A stretch of 64,000 nt of DNA, from NCBI GenBank assembly GCA_001643675.2, contig LSRY02000010.1:439001-503000 (forward strand), in the 5' to 3' direction. Position numbers and translations under genes: made by a program. How positions within the stretch are numbered: position 1 is the stretch's first letter; the number at the start of each line of letters is the position of its first letter. Of the stretch, positions 1 to 11,752 are shown piece by piece. The notes beneath the pieces are model-generated. The model made no database searches. It was not told the origin of the DNA and saw only the letters and a program-made list of their open reading frames with translations. Origin of the DNA: Monocercomonoides exilis (taxonomy: Eukaryota; Preaxostyla; Oxymonadida; Polymastigidae).

Positions 1-946
1 TGCATGTTATGTTTGTTATGTATTGTATGTGTTTTTCTGTTCAATAGAAATGTTTCATTTCACACAAAAGCAAAGAATCCATTTCACAATTAAATTATTT
101 TTTGTTGAATTCCATTTTTTGTTCATTTTTGTGTATTTTATCATTGGCTCACTTTTTTTGTCTCAATTTTGCTCTCTTTTAACGTGTTTTGTCGAGTAGA
201 TAAAAATATTTTGTTATATAATATGTGAGATTAATTCAATTCACTTTCATTCAAATCGATAATTTTTGAAAAGACGAAGGGAGGCAAATGCAACAAGTGT
301 TAATTTCACCAAATAATGAATATAATTCAATATTTCTTCATTTTTTCATTCAGTCCGAATGTGAATATTTGAGAACAACAAACAGTTGAAAGAGCATAAT
401 TCTTTTTCAAAATTCGTGAAATGAACTTCAAATAATCTATATCCTTATTTTTCGATAAATTTCAATTTGTCATTCAAAATAAAACTTAATTCTCTTTAAT
501 CAATCTGAAGTTTTTGTTTTTTCAATTTGAAAGTCCATCATTCAGGATATGTCTAATTAATAAGTGACAAAAACAAATAAAGTGTATTTTATTTAAAAAT
601 CATCATAAATAAATGATTAAAGTCACATGAAGAAGAGAAAATAATAAATCTCCACAACTGACAAAATCAAATCAATCGCATCTTTTTGATTTCATGCCAG
701 TTCTTTCATTTTTAGCACTCCACATAGAAGCTCCTCCTTCATTTTTATATCTCTTTTCTTTTGTTCCTGTAACATCTATTTGTGTACTTGTCTAACACAG
801 AATCAATTCTTTTTTTTTTTTTTAAACTCAATAAATCTCCTGAAGATCTGTCAAATCAATTTTATAGTACGATCGAAGCATATCGGCTGCGGGAAATTGC
901 ACGAAAGTTTGAAAAAAAAATTTCAAAGAATGAAAAAAAAAAAAAA
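1..946. other. AT-rich intergenic DNA
   Basis: No coding signal is visible. The stretch consists of A/T runs and short stop-riddled frames. It forms the upstream flank of the PP1 gene together with 1310-1573. Any promoter is not recognisable by eye. Confidence 0.6.
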
Positions 947-1309
947 TAGTGTGTCACAAATCCGGGACATTTCACAAATCCGGGAAAGTGCATAAATTTC
1001 AGCTTTTATAAAACTTTTCACTCATTCATTTATTTGAAATTAAATAAAGGAACCATTTGAAGTTATAAGAATTGCTTTTTAAATATTATTGTGTTCGCAA
1101 AAACCCTTTTTCTTCATATTTTATCTCAAACACGAGATTTGAAGAAAAAGGGTTTTTGCGAACACAATAATATTTAAAAAGCAATTCTTATAACTTCAAA
1201 TGGTTCCTTTATTTAATTTCAAATAAATGAATGAGTGAAAAGTTTTATAAAAGCTGAAATTTATGCACTTTCCCGGATTTGTGAAATGTCCCGGATTTGT
1301 GACACACTA
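947..1309. mobile_element. Perfect foldback element (MITE-like), 170-bp arms
   Basis: The arms 947-1116 and 1140-1309 are exact reverse complements, read base by base, around a 23-bp loop. The ends are flanked by TA (TA|GTGTGTCACAAATCCGGG and its mirror), as expected for a Tc1/mariner-type target duplication. The motif CACAAATCCGGG occurs twice in tandem near each end, separated by a short spacer. There is no coding capacity, so this is a non-autonomous element. Perfect identity of the arms implies recent insertion or arm homogenisation. Confidence 0.8.
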
Positions 1310-1573
1310 AATATAAATTTTTATAATATTATGAAACAATAAACTTTCAGATATGATAACACAATCAAAGTTACATCACTTTGATTTCCATTAAAACACA
1401 TCACTTCATATTATAAATTTATAAATTTTGGTAATTGTTCTTGTGAATAAAAACAAAAAAATTCCTCAAGAAAAAACAAGTAGTTCTGGGAAGATCATAC
1501 AAAAAAGTGAAATTTTAAATACAAAATTCACGTTTTATAACTTCTAAATTAATTGAGATAGAATATTTACTAT

Positions 1574-3059
1574 ATGTCTAGCTCAGGATTATCACCAGAG
1601 TATCTATCCGATATCCCAACAACGTTTGATGTTGACAAAATGATTGAACAGTTGCTTTCGGTCAGAGGTCAACGTCCTGGAAAACAAGTCGATCTCCCTG
1701 AGGCTGATATTAAAGGTTTGTATACATTATATTTTTATATTTAGTATATTTTGGTTTTATGAATTTTCTTTCTTTTCAAAAATGAAGCACTCATATTTCA
1801 TGTAAGAAAAATTTTTCTTGCTCAAGATGTTCTCTTAGAGCTTGGAGTTCCAGTAAAAATTTGTGGAGATATTCATGGACAATATACAGATTTGCTTCGT
1901 TTGTTCGATCACGGAGGTTATCCACCAGAGTCGAATTATTTGTTTCTTGGAGGTATAGAAAATTGCATATATTCGAAATTGACTTTCTATGTTTTGTATA
2001 CAAATTTATTTAATAAATAGATTTTGTAGACCGAGGAAAGCAGTCTCTTGAAGTTATATGTTTATTGTTTGCATACAAAGTGAAATACCCAGAACACATT
2101 TTTCTGCTTCGAGGAAATCATGAATGTGCTAGCATTAATAGACTTTATGGATTCTATGATGAATGTACCTTTTTATTATTTAATTAATAATCTTTGAAAT
2201 ATTTGTCTGAACAAATATTTTTCAATCTGTATTAATAGGTAAGCGACGCTACAATACAAGATTGTGGAAATTGTTTACAGACTGCTTTAATTGTCTGCCG
2301 TTATGTGCTGTTTGAGTTAAAAATAGCTTTATTATTTTAAGTTTTTTCACTTTCCCCCACATTTTTGGTTATAATCCAAAAAAACAAAAAAAAATTTTTT
2401 TTTTATTTTCAAATTCATACATGTAAGATCATCGAAGACAAAATATTTTGCACCCATGGAGGGTTGTCCCCTGAGCTCCACTCTTTGGACCAGATTAGAT
2501 GTCTTGTCAGGCCAACGGATGTGCCTGACCAAGGATTGCTTTGCGATTTGCTGTGGAGCGATCCAGACGGAGAAGTGGTTGGGTGGGGTGAGAACGATCG
2601 CGGCGTATCTTTCACTTTCGGAATGAATGTTGTGACACAGTTTTTGGCACGGAATGACTTCGATGTCCTTATCCGTGCACATCAAGTTGTATCAGATGGA
2701 TATGAGTTTCTTGGAAAAAAACAGGTTTGATTGAAAGATAATTCTCGCTGAAAAACAAATCCGAAGGATTTTTTCTTTTCTTTTCAGTATTCATTTTATT
2801 TGTAATTTTGGTAATTCTGCTTAACACTAACGTTTTCGCAATGTTTTGATGCTTAAATAATTATTCTAATTATTTCTGTTCAAAATTTCAGGTTGTTACA
2901 TTGTTTTCAGCCCCAAACTATTGTGGTGAATTTGATAACTGCGGAGCCATGATGAGTGTGGACGAGTCACTCACTTGCACTTTCACTGTGCTTAGGCCGA
3001 TGGACATCAAGCGCTGGTCTGCTTCTGGCGGATCATCAACTGCAACACCTGGCAAATAG
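1574..3059 (+). CDS. Serine/threonine protein phosphatase PP1 catalytic subunit
   Basis: Metallophosphatase of the PPP family, which dephosphorylates Ser/Thr under control of regulatory subunits. Six exons: 1574-1715, 1788-1952, 2021-2164, 2239-2309, 2428-2724, 2892-3059. Phases close exactly and give 328 residues, the usual PP1 length. Visible motifs: GDIHG (74-78), GDFVDRG (102-108), RGNHE (133-137), then HGGLSP, and [11 protein letters not shown] near the C-terminus. These carry the metal-binding Asp, His and Asn residues and the catalytic His. The sequence around LWSDPDG and [14 protein letters not shown] is PP1-like rather than PP2A- or PP2B-like, and there is no PP2A-type DYFL end. The ATG is the first in frame and follows an AT-rich leader. 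Introns are 68-167 nt and several start GTTTG. Family assignment is very secure. The gene converges on the ankyrin gene. Confidence 0.95.
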
Positions 3060-3481
3060 CCTCACTTCGCATCCAATTCATTTATTTTTTCTTATATTTA
3101 TTGATTTGTTTCATTTAACAGAATTTTAAGTGTCTTTTTTTTCGTTTCGCGGGTTGACGCTTAATGGTTTAAAGCTTTTTATTTTTGAGTCTTGAAGCTT
3201 TTGCTTTTCTCTTGTAAACTACTTTCCTTGAAAAGCAAATGGACTTCACAACAACAAAAAAGAGCAATGTTACAAGCTATCAAACTATGATGACTCGCTT
3301 TTGATGTGAGAATGAAAAATGCTCATATAAAAAAGAAAACTCCGAAAAGACAAATTTAAACAAAGATAGCAAAACAACACAAAATGTATAATAATAACAT
3401 ATTAAATACTACTTTTAAAAAAAAAGAAGAGGAAGAGGAAGAAATTGCTTCAAAGCAGAATGGCACTTGAATTCAAACATT
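3060..3481. other. Convergent 3' intergenic space
   Basis: Lies between two stop codons that face each other (PP1 on + and the ankyrin gene on -). AT-rich, with no plausible frame. Presumably holds both 3' UTRs. Confidence 0.5.
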
Positions 3482-6222
3482 TCACAGCTCATCCAACGAC
3501 TTGACTTCTCTAACCTCTGTGATAAGGTCCCTGCTTTCCTTCTCACCCAAATTCGGGTTATGAAATGCAATCAGTGGTCCAGAAGAGCAAGCAGCAGGCA
3601 TTCCTTGCTTGGCAGCACCAGCCGACAACGCTGAAGCAGATGAAGCTGAAGACGGCGAGCACGACGACAAAGGCGCAGAAGAGACCGACTCTTCATCGCA
3701 AAACGGGTCGTCGTCGTCTGCAAGCAGCCCGCTTGTGGCCGAAAGGAGCGAGTTGAGTGTCAGCGAGAGGAAGCACGACGCTGACTGGCCGCACGGCCCG
3801 TCGTCTTCGGGGATGTGTGCGGAGGGCGGCTGGAACGGAAGCAGGATGTCTCCTTTTGATGGGCATTCGGCAAGAGAAGAGCCAGGCGAGCAGGATCGGA
3901 TGCGGGTGAAGCAATTCACGCTCGACGAGGGAGACAAAGAAGCAACGCGGACAGACGAGGTTGTTGCCACAGAGGAAGATTGCGAGCTTTCTTCCTCTTC
4001 TTCTTCCTCTTCTTCTTTGTCGTCTGCCTCGCCTTCTTCTTCGTCTTCCTCCTCTTCCTCCTCCTCTTCTTCTTCTTCTTCCTCTTCATGCTTGTCTTCG
4101 ATTTCATTTCTTTTTCTCAATCTCTCAGCATCAGATGCTTCCTCCCCTTTTCTGTTTTGTCTTTTTCTTTTCGCTGGCTCATCTTCCATTTCTTTTTTCT
4201 CTGATGTTTTGTGCTTCTCCGTTTTCAGCTTTCGTCCTCTCCTCAGCTGCTCCACAAGCTGCTTCAGCTCTTTCTTGACATCGTCTGGAATCTTCTGCTG
4301 CTTCTTTTTGCTTGCTGATTTTTTCTTTTTATTTCTCGATTTCAAACCGTCTCCTCTTTCAGAAATACTCTCGTCCGCTTTTTCTTCCTCGTCTTCCTCG
4401 TTTTCTGACTCACCATTATCAGCTTCTTTCTTATTTGTGCTCATGTTTCTCTTTTTCCCTTTGAGCGTTTTCATTCCTGCTTCTTTTCTGGAGTCGCAAG
4501 AAGAAAGGGAGCCAGATTTAACTTTAGTTTCTCCTACAACATCCACAATCACAACACCGTCTTCTTCTTCGCTTACGATCTTTTCATCTTCTTCTTCGTC
4601 ATCTTCTGCTTCGGGATGCGATCTTCTTTGCTTTTCAATCAACACTTTTGATTTAGCTTGCTTTTGCTTTGGTGGATCCAAATCCGTCGACAGCGAAGCT
4701 GATGAAACGACATCGAGAAACGGGAAAACCGGCTGAGAAGTGTTTGCAGTTGGAAGCGCAGGAGACAGCTTTCGCGGAGGAGTATGAGAAGGCGTGGAGC
4801 TTGCAGTAGAAGGCTGTGAAGCTGATGCAGAAGATGCTGTTGCTGATGTCGATGCAGACGAAGAAGAGCAACTTGGCAGCGTGTCTGACGGTGTGCGCCT
4901 GAATGGCGAAGAAAGCAGTGTGATGCTCCCAGACTGCGACGCATGAGACGGAGAGCATGGAATAAGTGTGTGTTGCTGCTTTGTTGGAGTTGACGACTCT
5001 TGTTTGCCAGCAGCAGCAGAAGAAGAAGAAGAAGCAGAAGATGCTGAAGACGATGCTGATGTGTCGCGCTTGATGGAGTTTTGTGATGAATCTGCTTGAG
5101 GATTTGTAAATTCTGCTGGCAATGTGAGAGTGTACATCTCTTCGTCTGTATCAAGCATTTCATTACTGCTAATCTCTCTAAAAAAGCGCAAAGAAGACTC
5201 TGTTCCTTCCATTTCTAAAAAGAATGGGGGAAAAATGGTTTTTAAATTAATTTAATTGAGAGAATATGATGGGAAATTAGAGCAGTAACCTTTGATGACT
5301 CTTGCTATTCTTAGTGAAATAGTCGGATGACGATGACAATCTAAAATTAGCTTTGCACCTTTTCGAATAAAAGTCTGAAAATATGCATTGAAAACCCTTA
5401 AGCCATGTGAAATAAATATACTGACAAACCATCATGGCTTTTTGTCTTTTGCTTGATGCTGCATAATAAAGAGGCGTGCATCCAAAGGAATCTAACTTGT
5501 CGATTTCACTATTTCTTAACTGAAGAACAAGTTCAAGACAATCAATTGATGGACTAGTTGAAGCCCAATGAATAATTCCTCTGCCATAATGATCTATCAT
5601 ATCAGTACGGCATTTGTGCTTTATAAGCTGATTGTTCAAAAATGTCATATTTATTGTTTGTTCAAAAAAAATTAACTTGAAAATGGCTTTTTAAAAATGC
5701 ACACAAGTTTTGCTGCATCGATATTTCCACATTTCAGTGCAATAAACAATGGGGTAATTCCATCTGAAGTTTGTGCATCCAAGTCAACGTCTTCAGACAA
5801 AATAAACTGCAATGTTGGAATATGTCCTTTGCATGCAGCCAAATGAAGTGGGGTTATGCCAATCTATTAAATAATATGAGGTATTAAAAATGAAAAAAAA
5901 AATGATATTTGATTTTAGTTTTCTAATGTTTCAAACTTTTGATTTTAATGACAAAGATTGCCCTGCTGCAACAATTGCCATCAAAGTGTCGACATCGTTT
6001 GCAAATGTTGCCAGATGAGATATGTAAACTATGTCATGATAATATTTAAAAAATACATTTAGTATGTCTCCTATAACAATTTTCAAAAACAAGAAATAAA
6101 CATTTATTGGGATAATGAACTCGAAGTAAGTCTTTGCATTGTTCTATCAAAGATATTGCCTTTTCTGGATTTGTTCCAAGGCATTTTCGAAATTGTGAAA
6201 ACAGTTGGTTTAAATTTTCCAT
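3482..6222 (-). CDS. Ankyrin-repeat protein with long acidic/Ser-rich tail
   Basis: Six exons (minus): 6222-6102, 6028-5937, 5863-5705, 5627-5430, 5374-5290, 5214-3482. All junctions are in phase, giving 795 residues. The N-terminal ~220 residues hold several ankyrin repeats; typical pieces are ITPLHLAACKGH, DGITPLFIALKCGNIDAAKL and FGCTPLYYAAS. The last exon is disordered: Ser/Ala/Thr-rich, then Lys-rich, then long Glu/Asp runs encoded by GAA/GAG repeats, then Ser-rich again. It ends in SLDEL, which is unlikely to be an ER signal because no signal peptide is seen. The ankyrin part implies protein binding; the charged tail resembles those of nuclear proteins, but function is not known. An upstream in-frame start or extra 5' exon (to ~6480) cannot be excluded. 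Confidence 0.8.
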
Positions 6223-6760
6223 TCGAAAAAATAATGGGAATTCGATAATCAAGTCAATTAAAATTCGCTTATTTAAGGACTTTGCAGGAATATTTTGTGC
6301 TTCTTATAAAACGAATTAAATAGCATTGCAATTTGCATATGAAAACAACAGTTATTTAATTGATTGACATTGGTCATGCTTTGAATGCGTAATCGAGGAA
6401 AAACTAAAACATATCGTGTTAATTGGAAATTTTCGTTTAAAAATATGAGAAAAAAGAAAGCTTTCAATTTATTGATGAACAACGCATGTAGTTCTCTCTC
6501 GTTTATGTGTTTATTTTTGCTGAAAGCTTTTTTTTTTTGTTAGTTTAGATGATGTTTTATAAAGCAAGGAATATGTTGCGTTTGTAATTGCACCTTTAAT
6601 ATTCAATAAAAAATAAGAAATTGTTGTTTATTTGGAAAATTCTTTCTTTCTTTCTTTCCACGCATGAAAAAAATCAAATCTCAAATCTTTCATGCAAAAT
6701 AAATCATAAAAAGTAATAAAAGCAAATAAATACAAAACATTAGTTTATGTTTTTTTGTAA
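6223..6760. other. Intergenic, between two minus-strand genes
   Basis: AT-rich, with a short CTTT microsatellite near 6642-6658. A short minus frame at 6280-6480 could be an unrecognised 5' exon of the ankyrin gene, but it shows no family signature. Confidence 0.4.
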
Positions 6761-8812
6761 CTAAAATGTAATTACAATTTTCGGAATAGACGGTTTTTTT
6801 GGATGACGATGGCGAGAATTACGATGCTGAGCAGATGAAGATGGAAGGGCGGTTGAAGACTGTTGTGATGACTGCAGATATTGAGAAGAGAACTGCTTGT
6901 GGAGCAATAGTGAAGAAGAAGGCGAAGCTATTGGCCGAGAAGGGAGCGCAGCCCGAGACTGAACAGGAAGAGATGAAAAGTCCATTGAATCTCCATTCAG
7001 ATCGTTGTCCATCCAGTCATCATTCACCGAGCGTGCAAAAGACGGTCGAAATGACTGTACGGTGGAAGTGCTGGCTCCGCGGGACGTTCTTCGTATGTGA
7101 TGTGATGGTGTGGAAGCAGAAATCAAAGAGAGATTGCTCGGAAGAGACTGCAAAGCAGCGATAGACGATGAAGTGCTTGTGATGGTGGGTGTGCGAGAGT
7201 TGCGGGTCGATGCGGAGGCGACTGAAGAGAACGACGCTGAAGAAGGAGAAGTGTGAAGAGAAGATCGAGGTGCAATGACGTGGGCGCTGTGAGTGATTAT
7301 CTGTGAATTTGATGAGGAGGTGATTGCAGCAGGATGCTTAAGTGCATACAGAGAAAGCTGCTGCTCGCGAGTGTATATTTGGATTCCACAGACAGAAGGA
7401 AGCTGTCAAAGGAAAATGTGAAACAGGAAAAAAAAATTGAAGTATAAATATTTTCATAATTTTAGCGCATGAAAGATTAAGACAGAAAATAGCAAGAATT
7501 ATTATTGAGATTTATAAAAACGTATTCATACGTTTAAAATATACTGCGTCAAGCACAAGGAAGTTGCTATCAACGAAACGGATATGAAAATCGTTTCCGC
7601 AAAATGAAGAGCTGGTAAATGTTTATATTAACGTTTAGCAAAATTGAATAAATAAACAAAGAAAATATTTTTTTTCGCAAAAAAATTAACACATTAAGAA
7701 AAAATAATATAAATACCAGCAACTGTCCATTCAAAGGCATTAAAAGTTCCTTCTCTAGCATCATCGCGAGATCCACTATCGATGAATTCTGCCTGTTTAT
7801 GAGCTGCCCTTGCAACAGCAAGGCATTCTGTGCTGAGAAGCATGAGGACGAAAATACTTACACACGCGACACAAGCAATACATAGCCATTTTCTTTTTCT
7901 CATTTTCTGCTTATATATTTCAATGGCTCTTTCTCTTTCTTGCTTAACAATGGCAATCATTCGTTTTTTCTTCATTTCTTGCTCGCTTGTCATTTCTTCT
8001 CCTTCATTTTCATCGTTTCCAAGCTCCCATTCCAATCCAACCAATTCTTCGATTTTTCCGCAACAGCTAACACATAAAGATAACACACCAGCAACTAATC
8101 CAAGCATGAAAGTTACAATATTAAACGTTATTAAAAGGAAATCATTTTTCAAAATGCCCATTCTGTTCAATGAAGTCAGTATTGATGTTGTTGAGTCAAA
8201 TCCTTCCAAATCTTGGATTGCACCAATTAACGACGCAACTCGGAAACAAATTAATGCAAACAAAATTTGTGGTGTGGCTTTTCCAATGCATTCGGCAAAA
8301 AATGCGCGAGTGGTAACTCTAGAAATTGTTTGAAGTGAAAAGAACATTGCCAACAAAAGACCAGCACCAAAAAAAGCAATCATAAAATGCATTGTCAACG
8401 ATGCTTTGGTAGAATAAAATGAATATAGTGGTTCTAATAAACCCAAATGGTTCTCATTTGCAGCCTGATTTGTAATTGTGTCTAATGATGAAGCTGACTG
8501 TAAAATTGGAAGAGTAAAGTAATAATAAAAACAAAATGGCATGATTGTAAAAATCATCATCATGTAGATGCGTAAAGGGACGAACATAAATTTTGCAGGG
8601 TTATCTGCATAAAAAGACGCAAAAAGCCCAAAGCCACATCCAATGACGCTCCACAGAAATATACAAATGCAAATAAAATCATAAAATGAAATACTTCGTG
8701 CGCCAAAAGACAAGAGTAGCTGTAATGAAAGTTGGAGAGTACTTATTCCAAGCACAAAAAATATGGATGTGTGTATTCGAGGCTTTGATCTCTCGACTGA
8801 AAGCAAACGCAT
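6761..8812 (-). CDS. Multi-pass membrane protein with Ser-rich cytoplasmic tail
   Basis: Three exons (minus): 8812-7717, 7611-7532, 7402-6761; in phase, 605 residues. The first exon encodes about seven hydrophobic helices (for example LQLSLQLLLSFGA, FICICIFLWSVIGCGFGLF, YMMMIFTIMPFCFYYYF, MIAFFGAGLLLAMFF, LITFNIVTFMLGLVAG, WLCIACVACVSIFVLMLL). The 80-nt second exon supplies one more helix (HFAETIFISVSLIATSLCL). Between helices 6 and 7 is a charged loop rich in Glu, Lys and Arg. The last exon is a Ser/Thr/Pro-rich soluble tail of ~210 residues. The arrangement resembles 7-8 TM receptor-like or TOM1/THH1-type proteins, but I do not recognise a family. The start ATG at 8812 may be preceded by another exon. 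Confidence 0.7.
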
Positions 8813-8976
8813 TTCAAAAGTAACTAAATAATAACAATATTAATCAAAGATGCATACAAGATGAAGAGGTACTCCCCATTAGCTCAAGTATTTCTCAATT
8901 TCTTTTCCAGAAACAAATTTTTATTAATGTGGTAAAATAGATCTATTTTTAAAACAAAAATGAAATGATATAAAAA

Positions 8977-10374
8977 TCAAACAGCTTTTCCAATAGCCCT
9001 CAGCTTTCTTTTTTCTTCTTCTAATTTTTCGAGTTCTGCTTTTTCCTTTTCTCTTTTCTCCTTAAGTTTATCGTGAATTGTATACGTTTCATATTTCTTT
9101 TCAGGATTAAATAATTCCCATCTATTAGTTGGAAAAAGGTGCTTATTTTGTTCGTACCACCTTCGATCAACAACCTTAGCAGCGTGGGATTCGTCTTTCT
9201 CAATTCGCGTATCTGCCATAAGCCTAATATCTTCATGGACATCCCAGTTCCATAATGGACCAGACTTTCCTCTGGCTTTTGATGCTATCAAGTCGTAAAA
9301 TGTGATGTGATGAGGCAGAATAACATCTTCTTTCACAAACAGCACGTCACTTGTTGACCATGTTTTTGCAAACTTTAGATTTTTGGTTTGATGTTCGACT
9401 TTCAAAACTTCAGTTAAAAATTCACCAATCGTTGCACCCTTTTTAATTGTAATTGTTCTTCTATGTCCTGATCCATCCCAAAGAGAATAGATAACATCAA
9501 TTAACTCGTTTTTTTCCTTAGCTGTTTTTTCTTCGAACTCTGCTGACAACCTAGCAACTTCGGCTGCAATTTTAAGCTCTCTTTCTCTATCGGGCAAAAA
9601 ATCAGTATCGGCTGTAGGATCTTTGCACGACACCCTAAAAACAACTGGAAATATTTATTTTAATAAGAATTAATCAAAGAAAGTTTGACGAATATATTTG
9701 AAAAAAAAACCGGGTTTAGATTCTGATCCATCTGTTTTTTTATCATTTTTTTCTCCTTCAAGCTCATCTTCTTCATTTTCTTCCTCGTCTTCATCCTCTT
9801 CTGTGATAAAAGATAATTTTTGAGATGGAAGAGATAACTTCTGTTTCTTTTTTTCTGCTCTCATTTTTTCTATTCCCTCAGTTTGCTCTAATAATTTTTG
9901 GGCTTCAGCAAGTTCAATATTCTGTTGAATTGACAAAAACTGATCATGAGAAAGAAGGCCAACAGTATTTCTTATGGATGAAGTAAATTTTCACAAAATA
10001 CTGCAGTGCGAGAAAAGAATAAAAACAAACTGTCTAAGTCTATCCTCTCCATCATCTTTTTGTGAAACAAAGCGTTCTCCAAAAGTGGAATCAATTTTTG
10101 TAGTTTCTTCGATTCTCTTCTTTTGCCGCTCAAATTCCTGAAGTCAAAAATTGAGCATCATTAACAGCAAATTTCTCATAAAAAATGATGGAATTTTGTA
10201 AAAAAATATTGCATTGAATACCTCAATTTGTGCCTGACGTTTTTTATGGAGAGCAAGAATTCGAGAAACATGCCCGCCGGAACCTGGTCCTGACATTGCA
10301 TTAAACTGGATGCCTGCAGCAGTTATTGCCTCGCCTTTGCCAGTTTTAGTTGTCGTAGAAGTTGGAACGGACAT
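8977..10374 (-). CDS. XAP5/FAM50 family nuclear protein
   Basis: Homologue of FAM50A/XAP5, a nuclear protein associated with the spliceosome and circadian/RNA processing in other eukaryotes. Four exons (minus): 10374-10222, 10137-10031, 9970-9711, 9644-8977; in phase, 395 residues. Visible signatures: the short N-terminal segment followed by EETTKIDSTFGERFVS, NTVGLLSHDQF, an acidic EEDEDEEENEEDE stretch, DTDFLPDRE, and the XAP5 domain with WDGSGHRRTI, VKEDVILPHHITFYDL, ARGKSGPLWNWDVHEDIRL, EKDESHAAKVV and WYEQNKHLFPTNRWE. The highly charged C-terminus (KLKEKREKEKAELEKLEEEK) is helical. Length matches the family (~340-400). Identification is secure from the C-terminal domain; the N-terminal exons are supported by phase and by the family pattern. 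Confidence 0.93.
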
Positions 10375-10657
10375 GAAAAAGGCAAGTAATATTCCCCCTT
10401 CAACCTTTTTGAATTATATTATGGAAACAGATTATCAATGTCAGACAAGACGATAAAAACTATTCAAAAATTCTTTCCAATTGAATACTGATGCACAACT
10501 CAGTTGATTTTTTTTTTTAAGATAAAAAATTTTTTTCCTTAAAAAACTAGAAAAAAAAAATTTGTCCAAAGTTATTTTTGTTGAGAAATTCTTTGGAAAG
10601 AGGTGACTTTGGATGTTCCTGATTTTTTCTTAAAATTCATGAATAAATGGGGGGAAA

Positions 10658-11445
10658 TACAGTTATCGCATAAAATACCGGACAAGATCGATTTCACAAT
10701 ATAGTTAGTGTTAATAATGGTGGACACTTTCAATAACTGTGGACAGCAGCATTTTCTCAACAACCGTTGAAAGTTGCTTTTTGACAATTAACCCAATTAT
10801 TCCCTCAATGAATATGAAGTTATATGAATTGTTTCAATCACCCATCCAGCACAAAAATTTTTTTTTAAAATTATTTTCTGTTTTCGGAGAAATTCGGAGA
10901 ATCTTATTTCTCCGAGTTTCTCCGAAAATAGAAAATGTTTTTTTCAAAATTCTGCAGAGCAAGTTGTTTAATTTTTGTTTGACTTATAAGTTCATATTCA
11001 TTTAAGGAATAATTGGGTTAATTGCCAAAAAGCAACTTTTGATGGTTGTTGAGATAAAGCCACTGTCCACAGTTATTGAAAGTGTCCACCATTATTAACA
11101 CTAACTATAACTACTAAAGGAATAATTCTGACAATTTTCCTCAAAATATATCTCGTCAATACAAACTCATTTGATAAACGAGACTTCACTTCAGCTTCAT
11201 TTGTGCTCAGAGAAAATTATTTTTGAAATCTCGGAGAAACTCAAAATCCTATTTCTCCTATATTTCTAAAATACTTTTTTCTGAGCACAAATGAAGTTAT
11301 TTTGAAAGTTTTGTATGTCAAATAAATTTGCATTAATGAATTATATTTTGAGGAAAATTGTCAGAATTATTCCTTTTGCAGTTATTGTGAAATCGATCTT
11401 GTCCGGTATTTTGTGCGATGTCCGGTATTTTATGCGGTAACTGTA
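10658..11445. mobile_element. Foldback MITE family A, copy 1 (interrupted by family B)
   Basis: The outer inverted repeat begins TACAGTTA(T/C)CGCATAAAATACCGGAC at 10658 and ends with its mirror at 11445. It is flanked by TA and starts CAGT, typical of Tc1/mariner-type ends. The right end has an extra copy of the ATCGCACAAAATACCGGAC unit that the left lacks. The left arm is split by the family B element at 10700-11109; rejoined across it, the arm matches the right arm (GGAATAATTCTGACAATTTTCC and beyond). No transposase is present. Confidence 0.8.
10700..11109. mobile_element. Foldback MITE family B, copy 1 (nested in family A)
   Basis: The termini TATAGTTAGTGTTAATAATGG and its mirror bound a ~410-bp inverted repeat. 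Its subterminal motif GGTGGACACTTTCAATAACTG is also present in the copy at 11753-12152. It sits inside the left arm of a family A element, so it inserted later. The centre holds a small palindrome of CGGAGAAA/TTTCTCCG. Short open frames inside it are not genes. Confidence 0.78.
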
Positions 11446-11752
11446 TGGACTTTCAAGCTTTTTTTGCTCAAAGCATTGAAAAATTGCCTAACTCATAACT
11501 TTATTTCACTTTCTCGGATTTCAAAATAAATTTGATTTTCATTTCTGTAAGCATGCATCGTTGAAATCAAAGCATAAATTATTGTGTCATTTCACGAATT
11601 TCAATAAATCGACCGATTTTTATTGAATTTTTTAATCTCAAAAAGTGAATGAAAAGTGCATAATTTTTCTATGAAAATGCCTGAAGCCAAATATTTTGCC
11701 CTAAATGGCAAAAAAATGCAATATTAAGATCTAAAAAATGAATCATGTATTG
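11446..11752. other. AT-rich spacer between foldback elements
   Basis: About 300 bp with no coding signal and no obvious long repeat. Separates the family A composite from the second family B copy. Confidence 0.4.

Noticed and set aside
780-995. Open frame of 71 codons
   Set aside because: It is composed of homopolymer runs and enters the inverted repeat; no coding character.
3482-3500. C-terminal SLDEL as an ER-retention signal
   Set aside because: The protein has no signal peptide, and its ankyrin and acidic segments suggest a cytosolic or nuclear location.
3609-4736. Long plus-strand open frame opposite the ankyrin protein's tail
   Set aside because: It is the complement of GAA/TCT-type repeats. 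Low-complexity DNA keeps several frames open, and the minus-strand frame splices in phase with the ankyrin exons.
10739-11005. Open frame of 88 codons
   Set aside because: It falls within the nested foldback element and reflects its palindromic, AT-rich arms.
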